From the NCBI GenBank assembly GCA_025267735.1, contig CM046300.1:32931322-32995321 (forward strand): DNA of 64,000 nt, read 5' to 3'. Made by a program: the position numbers and the translations under genes. Shown piece after piece: positions 24,920-38,159 of the stretch. The DNA is from Mactra quadrangularis (taxonomy: Eukaryota > Mollusca > Bivalvia > Venerida > Mactridae). The notes below the pieces were generated by a model. That model ran no database searches. It saw only the letters and a list, made by a program, of their open reading frames with translations, and was not told where the DNA came from. How positions within the stretch are numbered: the first letter of the stretch is position 1; every line of letters begins with the position of its first letter.

Positions 24920-27900
24920 ATAGAAATTATTTATAACTACATGGTTAATATTCGTAATCGCTAATTAATGGATTAAAACTTTCTGAGATTCCCACTGTGC
25001 ATAAATCTGAAATGCCAAAAACGCATATATTAATACCGACATCTTGATCCTTTGTTTTATAAAAAAGTAAAACGTCCAGAAGTTTAATTTTTCGGGTTTC
25101 AGCAGCTATATTTATCTTCTGTTGTTCATTCAGTTATCTGAGATAATGTGTTTGAAACTTTATATTTACCATAAAAAGATACAGAAAAATCCAGATGTAT
25201 ATTACGAACAATGATTTCCTGTTAATGAAATAACTTTGTTCCAATGATATAATACCACAGGGACTAAACTATGAAACATTTTAGTAACTCACATGTGGTG
25301 CATTTTGTCATGAAATCTTAAACCATTTTTTTTCAAATTAAGATTTTGGAACTTAAAACTCGTTAAAACATTTATATTGTTTATATATAGTAGTTGATGA
25401 AACACATTCATACGAAAATCATTATATGAAACGTTTAACAAATGCAATGATTTTAAATCTCGTATGGACGAAGATTTTTTTAATTTGTTTTCTCACTATG
25501 CCAGACAAATCAATTACAGACAGTGTTATAAACAATAGTTATTTCTTGTTCTTTAAGTTTTGCAAGTATTTTCCCTCATGTCACAATCGGCTGTGAAAAA
25601 ACGAATAATTGCGTGATTTTGTTAACTATTATCAGATTATGTGTTCAGACACTACAGTGTCAATGACATTAGTTTTACAAATTCTTAGTCCGTTTTTCTA
25701 TGAATATTTAACAACTTTCGTCGATTACCTTGTGAAAAATGTATTTGTATGTTAAATATAGAATGAGATTTGTACGTCTTAGAATATTACACCAAAGTCA
25801 AGAATTTGAGGTGAAAATCACTGCTTTATTTTTCTTTAATACAAGAACATGTCCACGATCTCATTTAACATTTATTTTTGTCCAGTTAATAAAACAGATG
25901 TTTTGTATTCATTTAGTTAACATTTGTTTGATTTGTCCGGATTTGTCTGTAGTAAAAATGTTTAAAAAAATGCGTCTGTATTTGACAGATCAACATACCA
26001 TTACTTTGGTAAATAGTCGTAGACATTGTTGCTATTGGCTAATTTTCTATAGATTATAAGACTAACTAATATAGAAAATGCTTATACAACAGATGCAGCA
26101 TGTCTGAGATGCTGTAGTCGATATAAAAGTAATAAAAAGACACTGATGGTATCTAGAATTACAGAACCTGGAGAAATATCAATGAGATTAAAGGAAGATT
26201 TTGGGTGTTGCAGCATTTCATATTGATATAAACGTATACCTTAGCCACGTCTTGAGTGAATTTCATATATTGGGTGGTTAAGTAAAGCACATGATCACTT
26301 CTTTCTTAAAAACATTAGCACTTGTATTAAAATACTTTTCAGTATTACATCTCAATTATCAGTGCTCGCTTGCCTTGAAGCAGTCGACTGTCTTCAGCTA
26401 GAAGGAAAGTCGACTACAATGTTGAAATTTTGAAGGATTTGATCTGCCATGCCCTAATAACTACCCAGCTTGCTAAGTGTACGAACATGGGACCATGAAT
26501 GCGTTGTAGACTACATTCGCTTGAAATTCTTGCAAGATAATGTCGTCGTTGATTATAAAATTTTATCGTAAAAAATATGTAGTCTAACCACTCAATGGAA
26601 ATATTCTAAGAAATTCTAAAAGTTATTGTCATTGTCTATCAATTGGTATCAAGAGACTATAAGATCATTTAATATTTACTCAAGAGAACAATTGTATATA
26701 TAGTATTTACTTGCAGACAATTAAACCAGTCTTAAATTGTGTCTGGATAGATAAACGACCGCATACAATAAAATTGACGATAAGCTTGCAGACTTGAATG
26801 CTTATTAAACATTCAAGACGTAATTAATCGACAATTCAAATCAATGCGAATGACAACTTTTGTTGCTACACGTTTTTGTAATCGACTATTTACCATAATA
26901 TATTTACCACGTGACAATATACGTAATCAATGTAGACATTATATAAAATCAAAGCGCTGAAACTCTTCATTTGTGTGGATTTTAAAACTAGTATATTTAT
27001 TAAATTTAATTATCTTTATACGTTTTTGTTATCATACGCCACATCGTCGAAAGATTGATGACAGACGTTTCAAAACTTGTAGGTGTACATATTTTTGTTT
27101 GGACTTTTCGTTCATAACTTTAAACGAGTTCACCATTTGTTATAAAATAACATGGAATGTCATCTCCTTCTAATAAGTAACACTAAAAATAGATAGGCGA
27201 TAGGCACCGTAATTCTATATTATACATACATGTACATCAATTTTACAAACCGTTTTCAATAAATATACTTGACAAGTTTATAATAAATAAATAGGTTGTA
27301 TGTGTTAATAAATATAGTACAATAATGTACATTTGTATTTGTTGTGCCGTAAAATTATAACACATAAAACAAATGTAGTTGAAAAAAGTGCTATGTCAGA
27401 ATTTGTCCAACCATAACTTGATAATGTTACAAGCACCATTGACGTATTCAGTCTTCAGAGAATATTCCCAAAAGTAAAATCTTAGTAAGTAAAACAAACG
27501 AAGATAATTACAATGGTAAGATTGTCTCAACAATGTCCTCTGTCACTGTCAAGTTAGTGTTTCCTTTTCTTATTAATGATCAAATTAATACTCTCAGGAC
27601 GTTTATCAATGTGTCTAATCTGTTTTCTGTTTGATTGATAACTTGAGTAAGGTCAAGGGAAACAAAACACAATATCCAATTGTGATAACATAGTTATATC
27701 ATAATACTGGACTCGGAGAGATTTTCCGTCTGTAAATTTGTAGTGTCTATATGTAATCATTGGATAGTCATCTTATTTGATTGGTTAAATCACATATATA
27801 ACCTACAATGTTGCTTCATTCAGCAAGACACTTGATCCAACTGGATATGTAGTGGAGGAATAGGATTAAGACTTGAGAGTGATTAATTCAAGCTAAAAGG

Positions 27901-28654
27901 ACTAGTTATGTATATGATCAATCTTAAATAAATATACATAAATATTATTGTGACTATATGTGTGTTTTTCAAGAAGTGGACTTGAGTATAAAGTGGATTG
28001 TTTTTTGCACTTCTTTTTATTTGTAATTGAAAAATGAAAAATATTCAGTCCTTTATTAGTTTTTAAACTTTAAGGTTGTTGCAATCCAAAAGTGGTTAGC
28101 ATGCTTCTAATTTTCTTGACTTGCATCACGACCACCACGGTTCTTGTATGTTTTTTTTGTCATTAATTGATGTATATGACAAATTATGTAAAATGACACT
28201 TAACCCGAGTTTGAGCTTCATTATTTCTAAATTCCATTACTTGTCTCACAGACCTACGATATTTAGTTATAGCAGACAATTCCTTTTATACACCGTAAAA
28301 TGTCTCTTTTGTCAGACCGATGGAAAGCTTAATTGAATAGATCAGTACGCATTTATCATATAATCGAACGAAAAATTGAAATGGATAAGAACGCAGGTTT
28401 AAATAATAATGATTAACCGATTATTGGTTAATTTGGTAATGTATTTTATTCAGATGAACAAAGCGTTATGGTAATCATGTAGATGTTGTTGTTTTTGCAT
28501 ATAAATGCTTCACCATTTCTGTTCATTTTACTGATCGAAAGTTCACTAAAACTGTGTATCACCTCAACTGTTTCAAGGTAGGGCAAATGTCAGTCACTGT
28601 GCGATTAGTACTGTGTTAAAGTTTGTGTCCTAAGATCTAAGTACGTTTATCTAG

Positions 28655-28852
28655 GGACCGTCAATAGAACGACATACCGTTGCAATATTCTTGAAAGTGT
28701 TAAAATGGTATATTGAGCGCTATGAAATACTTTTACAATATTTCTTATATGTAATCGGAGACATAAATGTCATCTTTCGCATATATCAAATTATTAAACA
28801 GTTTATATTTTTGAAGTGGTGTGCAAAATGGGAGAAAATTGTATCATTGTAG
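28655..28852 (+). pseudogene. Candidate exon, 65 open codons after TTTATCTAG
   Basis: The frame opens right after an acceptor-like TTTATCTAG and starts GPSIERHTVAIFLKVLKWYI. It ends at the same TAG in units 1 (926-1123), 2 (15021-15218) and 3. Unit 4 has frameshifts. In unit 5 the start of the frame is recognisable near 52626 (SIERQTAAVLLKVLK) with three synonymous and several conservative changes. The 3' part is tryptophan- and isoleucine-rich and may be intron read-through. No family recognised. Confidence 0.28.
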
Positions 28853-30281
28853 GAACCATTAAAGTCTCCTAAGGTGTTAATGTAATTTAAACCTGTCACA
28901 TTTCTTGATAAATGAGAATAATTTCAAGAAGCACAATAAAGGTGCGGAGATGATTAATTCAGCTATTTAAATTAGTTGTACGTCTTCGTCATTCCAAGTG
29001 TTGAAACTATCACATCATGGTTTTTTTTCTAAATTGACGAATATTGCAATATTTTTGCTGTTTGATGAATTGGATTGTGTAAAACGACTGGAAGTTTTTA
29101 ATGCAATTCAAATAATTTGCAATTGCATTTATGTTCCCACAGCAACCTCATTCTCACAGATGACTCCGGAGTTTTATTGAAGCAGACTTTTTGCCATTTA
29201 CTAAAGAAAGAGATGAATAGATATTTAGGTAAAATATAACGTTAGGATGTATGATGGATGTTGTCCTTGGAGAACTAAAACAGAAGACTTATCTTTTGAC
29301 AAATTTTGTCTTCATTCCATTGCGTACATTCTTAATATATGAATTTACCTAAAAGATAACCAATAGGAGTATGTAAATGTGTATGGTGTATGCTGAATTC
29401 TGTCTCTAAACATGCATTTTAAGGAGACATTCATCCATAATTTATTTGACAAAATATTTATCGCATTGAAATGCATATAAATGTGTATATCACACGTATT
29501 AAAATGCTATATCTGAGATGCATGTATACTCTAATGTGAAATTTATCTCGGGAAGAAGTACGTACAAACAAAAGAATATTGTTTTTATGTTATTTTGGAC
29601 CGATCTGGAAAATGCAACACTAGTTATACAGACACAATGTAAATTTGAGTTTTATAAAAAAAAACATTGCAATAGTTGTCCCATGCAGTTGAGCAATTAG
29701 GCCGAGACAGGGAATCGGATCGGGGAAAAACAGATCTAAAAATGACTCAAAGCTTTGTCTAGAAACTATCATTAAGAAAAATGATGAGATATTTCCATGC
29801 ACTCGTGTAACCTGTCGCTGTAATTGAATCTAAATCACCGGAATCAAGTCAATCACAACCTAATATAACATATAACCACTTCCTTACGGTGACGACTGTC
29901 ACTTCACCTTTTTAAAAATGTTAACTGTTTTTGTTACGCGTATGCAGACAAATAAAGACATTTGAAATGAAACATCGATAAGCATGTACAACAATGAACT
30001 TTGATTGGAAAGTATGTATATCGTATATTTAAATGATTATGGAAATATTTCGTGACAAAAACTGATTTACCTTTGGTGCTTACATAATCTAACGTATATT
30101 TGATGTTTTCATTATTAATTTGCGTGTTATGTTGCATTTGTCGCAACGTTGTGCATTTCAAGTTTGACATTTTTATCTTCAAAAGAGACAAAACATTCTG
30201 TTTTAAACAAATAAATAAAACAAAATTCGTCAGAACACATGAAGTATTTATTTTGTACTTAAATTTTAAAACTGTTAGTTG

Positions 30282-30540
30282 TAGGTCGTGGGTTCGATTC
30301 CCGGGTGGGGCACAATTTCGGGGAGCTTGGTCGTGAAATTATTCCTAGGGCCATTCTCCCTCTTGCCAATGATTCTTAATTATGTAGGGCAGTTGTCAGT
30401 CTTTAACGAAAGTATGCGCTTCGTAGTTGGTTAACAGCTAAATCCAGAGATTTTCAGGAGCAGTGAGTAGGTTGACAGACCGCCGTTATTTGTGATGCTA
30501 CGGCGTTAACACCCCGCCCCCCTCCAAGAAACAAAAAAAA
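30282..30540 (+). mobile_element. tRNA-derived SINE (type A), unit 3, head partly deleted
   Basis: Same insertion site. About 30 bases of the tRNA-like head upstream of the B-box are missing, and part of the 3' stem region is also lost (CGCCGTTATTTGTGATGCTACGGCG). Right flank is CTGTAAACCC at 30541. Confidence 0.75.
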
Positions 30541-32892
30541 CTGTAAACCCACATTTTTGTAAGCGCCGTACTTTCCTTACAACATTCAACATTCGTAATG
30601 GTCTTGATGACACATATCATTTTAGCAAGACGATACTAAGCTAAAAGGTGAAGAAAACCTTTATACTATATTTTACTTAAAGCGAGGCGACACCAAATTG
30701 TTTAAAGAAAGCGTTTAAAACATGTTTTTCGTGTTCAAGAAACATAACTAGAACAATATTTGTAGATCTCCTTAAAGTGATGCTACGTCATGTTTTGTTT
30801 TTGTTGGGGTTTTTTTTACAAGAAGATTGATAAAAGAAATTGAAAGACGATGGAACGACACTGGAAAGACCGTTGAATTAAACATACCTGGAACACGTTG
30901 TGCTTAGGTGTGCTAATAAAAATAGCTCAAATTGTTTTAGATAGTTACCGGTAATAACACAAAATCAGAGCAATAGAAACTCTACGATTAAAATTATTTT
31001 ACTCCCTTTACAAACTGTATGTTGATAAAACAAAACCATACGTAAATATATATTTTAATCTTCAAACGTGAACTTAATTATAGTAATCTGAAAGATGGAG
31101 TGAGCGATTAAAACGATTTCAGATGAACCATTATTGACATTAAAAGTTAATCTCATTCATCAATGTCAGACTGTTGTTTTATTTTCTAGACGATATCCAA
31201 AACTATTAAAACTTTATGTTAATTAATGTGTCATTCTGCTTTATAAGTGATGGATTAGTTTGGAAAGCAATTGTTGCTGTTTACTGTATAACAAAGACAA
31301 ATATACTAAATGAATAACTTAATGTTTACTGTTTTAAACAATCGTGGGTAATAGTACCATTTTATGTACCTTTCATACCGGATAAAACTTTGTTTGACCA
31401 TCTTGTTCTCTTATTTTCTAACATGTCAATATGTCACACATTTTAATCTTAGCGCATATTTGAACAACAATCTCTATGTTTTTTAGGGGTAGTGTACTTC
31501 CACACACCCATTTATCTAACCAGTTGTTAAACATGGGTGATAACCATTCCTATGTCAGGTTTCTGATTAATATATTGCTCTCCATTTAACTGTGTATGCA
31601 ATATTATATCCAAACGTTGCATAGTTAGATCGAAGCGTCTTAGTGAAAATTACATTATCCTTATAGAACATCAACGAGACAGATAGTTATTTGTTGTTTA
31701 CAAAACTATTTCTATTCTATCAAGTCTCACAGCTTCATAACGTTAAAATCATTATCTAATTATTCCCTCTATTTCACTAATGTAATCTTATCAGTGTTAA
31801 GGCGACCGTAATTTGTTTCGGAGCTCGCGATTATAAAAATGCCTGGCTTGCATACTAAAGTGAAAATTATTTGGGATGCTATATTCTCATTGCGAATAGA
31901 CCTTAAATTTTATTTCATAAAAAGTTTGTAAGAGTTTAAATGCATTGCAAAACAAAATGTTATTGTGGCAAATGGGCGATTGAAGACGACAAATTTGTAA
32001 TAAGCGCATATTGGACGATTAGTCTCAACATTTCGAATTTTTATGTCGACAGAATAGTGAATTGCAATGTTTACTAAAACAGTTCACTAAACTGAATAAA
32101 GGGGACATGGGTTCTTATTTTAACTTGACATATATGTTTATTAAAATGTTTCATTTCATCAAGTTGATTTCTCCCATTTTTCTTGTAACATTGAAGTTTG
32201 GTCATGCGTGAAAATGCATTTATTGATCTTAGACAATGCTGATCTAGTGCGTCAACGTGGAACGAAAATTGAAAAGCTATTCACATTTTCATGATTGTTC
32301 ACAGCAATTTCCTCGCTACAGATCAGTGAGCAATTTAGCCTAGAACGCTTGGAACAGTTTCCTGGAAGGAAATGGAAATATATATTTCAAAAGACATGTG
32401 TCTCCATGCATAACAACCTCATAACAATTGGTCTTTAAATCAAAGAATGAATTACGAGCATCAGTGTAATGTTACAATTAAGAATACAAGGGCGAGGAAA
32501 ATACAATACCTAGAACAGGTATATGACATTTGATGTACTTCTTCCAAATAGATAGCGAATCTCCAATTTACCAGGTGATTCGTGTAAATGAAACACTAGC
32601 TCATAAAAGGTTATATCGTGTTAAAATGCAAAAACATTAGATCAAATTAAAATGAAGCTACCAAGTTGATAGCGTGTATTAGGTAAAACCATTCTTCTAA
32701 AGTATTAAGACGTCATATTTGGATTTTTAACGGCACAGTAAGAAGAATTGTTTTATCTTACTGAAAGCGTCTGGCAATAATTAAACAAACAATGATGACT
32801 TCAAAGTCTCAAGAACTTTAATTTCAGCTTGTGCGTATTTACTTGTATATGCAATCGAGAAATATTTAAGTCGTGTTTTAAACTGTACAGTA

Positions 32893-32928
32893 GTCCCTCC
32901 CTCCCTCCCTCCCTCCCTCCCTCCCTCC

Positions 32929-32994
<66 letters not shown>

Positions 32995-33010
32995 TGTCTC
33001 TCTCTCTGTC

Positions 33011-33060
<50 letters not shown>
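32893..33060. repeat. CCCT then CT microsatellite, unit 3
   Basis: About nine CCCT repeats followed by a long CT tract with scattered CTGT interruptions, ending in TGTGACTTTCC. Units 1 and 2 have only a short CT-rich stretch here (5725-5745 and 19496-19516), so this is a unit 3 expansion. All pyrimidines lie on one strand, which permits triplex-type structures. The two long open frames across it are low-complexity artefacts. Confidence 0.95.
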
Positions 33061-33062
<2 letters not shown>

Positions 33063-36000
33063 ACTTTCCATCAATGTTGCTAAAATTTCAATGTTTATTG
33101 TAAGTATAATAGATCAATGTCAGTTCAAGATTAAATTATACGGATGAAATCTACTATCTCATGGTATCATTGTGTTTGTTCATTCATTGTTTATTATGTC
33201 TTAAAGTTAAAACTTTATCCTGACAGACTGTTATTTTAACTAACTTAGCTTGACTTTATTAACTAGTTGACAAATTGACTTTGGAATCTAGTCGTACATC
33301 ATAATGGTGGTTAGACACATTGCTCAAGTAATCGCAATTTTAACATAAGCTCATCATTCAATGTCATTTATTCGAATGCTTTGACTATATTTCCGCCATC
33401 GTTCTTTCGAATATCGAAATCTGTAAACTGTCATGTAGATGTTGTTTGTCATAGACAAAACTGCGTTGCAGTGGTTAATGCACTGGGCCACGAAAGTTCA
33501 TGTTTGCTCATCGATGAAAGTAAGGCGTAATAAACAATTTTCTGACATACTGGACAAAGTCATCGGCTCTTTAAGGAGAGTAAAGTAAGTGTGTCAAACA
33601 GTGGCCCCGGTAAAGTATTAGGTATTAGTATTATCTTACGAATAATAAAATATTCTGTTCATGACATTTAGGTAGTTATGTTCATTTTTACTTTACCATC
33701 TTTCTTTTAATAGTCCATCAGTGTTCAGATTCGAAGTTGAACGTATTCGCCACTGCAATTGTTTTAATATTATCTCGTTACTTTGCAATCGTCAATAATA
33801 TATACCTAATAATCAGCTTCATCATATCATGATTCTACGTTTAACATGCATTAACTTATGCAACTAACTTTCATAATTTCACTATTTTAAATAGCTTATA
33901 TGGCTGACAGTATCAAAAAGTTAATCTAAATATGTTCGCCTTTCATGATTAGATGTTGAAAATAACGTCACAATTTTACTAATCCAACTCAATACATTCG
34001 TACGACAAATTGATTTTTAAGATTAATCTCGTTAGACATTAGTTGCGTTTCCATGGGAATCAATTTGTTCTTAGAGACAAAGACACCAACTTGATTGAAT
34101 TTTTTAGATAATCAGACTTCATTAATCTCTAATGTTATTTCCTTGCCTTATGCCACTATTAGGAGCGTTTAATGATATCCTTATTTTGTATCATTTGGGT
34201 AAGGGAGAGCGAACGATTTCATTGTTTCACGGAATCCGAGTGATTTCTCCTTATCACAGAAATCCAAGCATCAAGCATTTGAAGAGATCAATTAATGAAG
34301 TCAAACCAAAGAGTACAATTAAAAGGACATAGCCAACAGTTACTAAGCATTGGATATAGTAAATAATCCCGTTTGACCATTAAACTGGTGATGAATTATT
34401 TTAACTTCTAGTGAATGAAAATGAAATAGCTGTTGCGTAAGTACTGGAGTTCTTGGCAGTAAAAAAGGAAGAGTAATACACTGAAAATGTAAAATGTAAC
34501 ATGGAGGAAGTTTCGTCTCATTACACACAATTGTCATTACCTAAGATATTCAACCAACAGATAGCTCGCAGTTATGACAGATACCTTTTTAAACAATAGC
34601 GAGTTTTGTTTTTCCATTATTCGTGTGATACATTTAGTAATATTGACTACTAGAAATAAGTATTTGTTTACTAATTTAGCTTTGACTCTTTGGCTTTTAA
34701 AATTGCTCTTTACACGATTTAAATAAAATGATAAACCGTAATTCTAAAACTATCACAACATTACGTGAACTGTGAAAAGCTTTTATTACCAAACCTTTTC
34801 TCCCGTTTTATTCGATTCACATTTGGCGGAGATAATATGGCAATACATGTAATTGTTTATAACACAACATTTTTACTCGCGATTTTGTGTCTTTCTTTCC
34901 TTCATTCGATTTAACCAGACAAAATCAGTGGCATTATAGCAGTACTAATGCTGCAACGCTTCACTAGGACTGTCAAACCATGCTGGATATATCATTACGA
35001 TAGAAGACAAAAGCATTTCGTGCAAGAAAATAATGGACTTGTTATTAAGGCGTACGTTTCCTCACAGCAATAGACTTATCTAAATGTGAATCTAAGTAGA
35101 AACACAGCATGTATGCAACCAGTTCATTAGATTTGTCTGTATAAAACTCATTTACGTACGTCTATGTGAAAGGTGATATTACTCTTTTGAGAATACAATA
35201 TTGTTATCAGGGCAACAAATAAAGGTTTGCAATTGCAAATTTGTTTAATTGCATTTCGTTGATTCGCGATGCATAATTTGGCGTTGTTATGTGCTTGTAA
35301 GGATAAAAATGCGTTACTAAGCCTAGTATTATAACGACAGATTAACTTCACCAGACATTCATTTGTTCCAGATTTTACATGGGGGCCACAAAAATACCAC
35401 CTGCGATTAGTCAAACTTTCAAAGTTCAGTACCGACTATGGACACTTAAGATACATGAACACGGAACTAAACAGTCTAAAAAGCCTTACACGTTCTAGTT
35501 TAAATGGCAAGATGATCAAATATTTTTATTGAAAATATACACCAAGTTGAAGCTATACTTTATGCTCAGTGGTAATGTGAAACTAAGACGAGTATATACA
35601 AGATGTTATGTTCTTTTAGAGGGCAAAATAGTTGATCCGTGGTAAGACAAGAACAGACCTGGTTCTTTACAAATTATAATAACATTGAAAAATCAAACAA
35701 CCGTCTGTATTATCTTTTGCTTTAAATACTAAGTAACTTGAATTTAGGTAGAAATAAATTAAATTTCCTTTTTCACTTTTGAAGAATATTATACTTGTTA
35801 TAACTCGTGGAAATGTGGTATGGACAACCTTTCTCAAGATTTATTTTCGAATATGTATTAGACAATCATGAAGTAGGGAGAAACAGCTTTTACATTTTTT
35901 TTTTGTAATTGCGATGAAATATTCTAGTAATACACATAATAAGAATATTCGAATCAAATGGAAACCACAAATAGATAGCAAAACTAGTCACATTTGATGA

Positions 36001-36205
36001 ATCCGCTCCAGAACTTAAATTTATAACCGACAACGAAGATAAATGTTATTTTCGAGACTTGCATTACAATTAAAAACAATTTTACAAATAAATCTCTGAG
36101 AGAATTTCACATTATTATACAAAACCGAACAATCCAGACTAATAAATTGAGACAAAACAATCGTATACACAGAATAGAAAATAAACTACAGCAAAACCTC
36201 TCTAG

Positions 36206-36440
36206 AACAGCCAATGGAAGTGGTAGGCTAAATGGGATATTGTCGATAGTTGATTGTTGTTATGATGTATATTTTCATAAGTACAAACCTAACAAGGGTG
36301 ATATTTGTGCACGGTATCAGTTAGATGTTGTCACTTTGAGGGAGATAGCGAATGTCGACGTAAACAGAAGTTGTGCTGTTATTCTAGACACTAAGATTGC
36401 ATTTGTTCGTTCGAAGAGACCTTTTCCGATGAGATTATAA
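36206..36440 (+). pseudogene. Candidate terminal exon with stop and AATAAA
   Basis: The frame follows an acceptor-like CCTCTCTAG and holds ILSIVDCCYDVYFHKYKPNK and AVILDTKIAFVRSKR. It ends at TAA (36438-36440), with AATAAA at 36464-36469. Unit 1 has the longer open form (to 9108, AATAAA at 9138). Unit 2 is broken upstream (open part 22643-22831) and unit 4 by a two-base loss near 47598. Differences between units 1 and 3 are almost all replacements, so there is no sign of present constraint. Protein unknown. Confidence 0.33.
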
Positions 36441-37989
36441 CTATTTGTTTTTACCCTTTATGGAATAAAACAAGATACATTTTCTAGATTAACAACTTCT
36501 TATAGATAATCTAACGTCTGCAAAAATGCTATGTACGAAATTGACCCGCAAGAATAAGAACAATGAGAAAATATATAGGCAGTGCGAACATCTTAAAGCG
36601 TTAGTAGAAAGTAAGTAGAAAGATTTTTATCTAAATGGTTACAAACAGCTATAGTTATATGGTACATCCAGCATGGATTATGCTTTGCCATAGTTTTCGG
36701 TCGTGCCCACGATATTTTTCAATTATCCTAATCTATTTTGAGGGCATTTAATGATGTATTCAATCTACCCATATACTGCTTGAATTGATGTTTGACTGTT
36801 TTCATACCCGATGAACATTTGTATTTCTATAACAGATACAAAAACGACATCATAGACATACATATAAAAATACATATCCTCATTTAAATAAATCGCTATA
36901 CTCTTTTCAACTCTATGCATTTACGTTTGTCTTTAGTAGTATAAGTCCTAGACTATGTCATATAACATAACAAAATCATTGGACAATGTCTTATTTCTTG
37001 AGAGTGTTGTTACATTAATGCAGCTAGCATGACGGAGATTGAATTTACAAGTTTCTCGAGAAATAATATAACGTTATTATCCCACAGGCCATTGACTTTT
37101 CTAACTAGCATACCAGGGAATGTATTTTAAAAGATATGACGTTCATCTCCATTTATCGTTTGATTGAATAATGTATCCAAAACTAGATTCTAGTTGACTG
37201 GGGGTAATTAAACTATACAGCGTAAATAATATTTTCTATTGGTATAGAAAAATAAGAATGGTTGCGCTAAAACGGTAACAGTAAGTGCTTGGAATGGATA
37301 TGGTTAGTATATATACATTTGTACATGCAACATTAAAGGAAGAAAATCAACCTACTGTAAGTGTTAACGCACTAAGGTTTATTTCAAGCGCATAATATCA
37401 TTCCACACTAAAACCGTTCAAACAACTCTCATACAAAACCAAAATAAACTCTCTTATACAAGATCATTATGTATGATATTTTTAACTATTGAAATATACT
37501 TGTAAAACAATGCTTTTTTCAAAACTTTTTTAGTTATGATAATCTATTGGCAATTTAAGCGCTTTCGCCACGATTTGACCTTGGGAGTTCTGATGAATCA
37601 ATGTAACCCATCAAATTTTGATTTATCATAAATGGTCAGCTCATATTTAAGTTTCAGTGGCAATTTTCAATTGTCACTGTAACACATGTTTTTTATACAA
37701 AGCTGATTTAATATCGTACTGAGCTTGAAATTATCATCAGCTATGTCAAACTGAACCTCTTCAATTTTCTTTTTCCATGGATGTAATATCGTTATGCAAA
37801 TATTCCCAATAAGACACAAGTCAACAAAAGATTCTCTATTAATGAGATATTACAATAAATAAGCGTACTTGTTATATTAGAAGACATTGGAATAACTTCC
37901 TTCATATTTACTCTTAAGTAATGAATTTATTTATATCCTGACAAGAAGCAATCGACAATTACTCCAATCTCAATCATCACAAAATATAT

Positions 37990-38159
37990 CTAATGGTGAA
38001 AGAACTTTCTTCTTTGATAACTTGCCTCAATTGACTGACTAGATGCTATGGAAGGTGTGTATTTCCTAAATGGTAGACAAATAAGTAAGTAAACGTGAGT
38101 TTCTAAGACGGCGTTCTTGTGGTTTATCGGAATCTCTAGTTTTTCAGGATTTCTGGTCG
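37990..38159 (-). pseudogene. Candidate minus-strand terminal exon
   Basis: After an acceptor-like ATATCTGCAG on the minus strand, the frame reads EIPINHKNAVLETHVYLLIC and then RKYTPSIASSQS, ending FFHH and TAG. G+C is higher than in the surroundings. It is open in units 2 (24399 on), 3 and 4 (49352 on), but unit 2 differs by a one-base shift near the start, and the block is missing in unit 1. A minus-strand AATAAA lies about 60 bases downstream in unit 3. Replacements dominate between units. It could be the end of a gene convergent with the + strand islands. Confidence 0.27.

Larger units (their letters stand above)
14086..27813 (+). repeat. Macrosatellite unit 2, about 13.73 kb
   Basis: Collinear with unit 1 throughout. 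Private features are a 58-bp tandem duplication at 14278-14394, a deletion of about 90 bases near 20604 and loss of about 22 bases near 14874. It shares with unit 4 the loss of about 0.77 kb (join near 25322) that units 1 and 3 wholly or partly keep. It has the 1.15-kb block (23770-24919) absent from unit 1, and a tail (27190-27733) alignable only to unit 3 within the window. Confidence 0.95.

Noticed and set aside
30100..30336. 78-codon frame across the unit 3 SINE
   Set aside because: It only reads through the SINE head; the end of the frame is the B-box sequence in translation.
32781..33083. Open frames of 97 and 84 codons on both strands
   Set aside because: They are translations of the CCCT/CT microsatellite (arginine-glutamate or serine-leucine runs), not genes.
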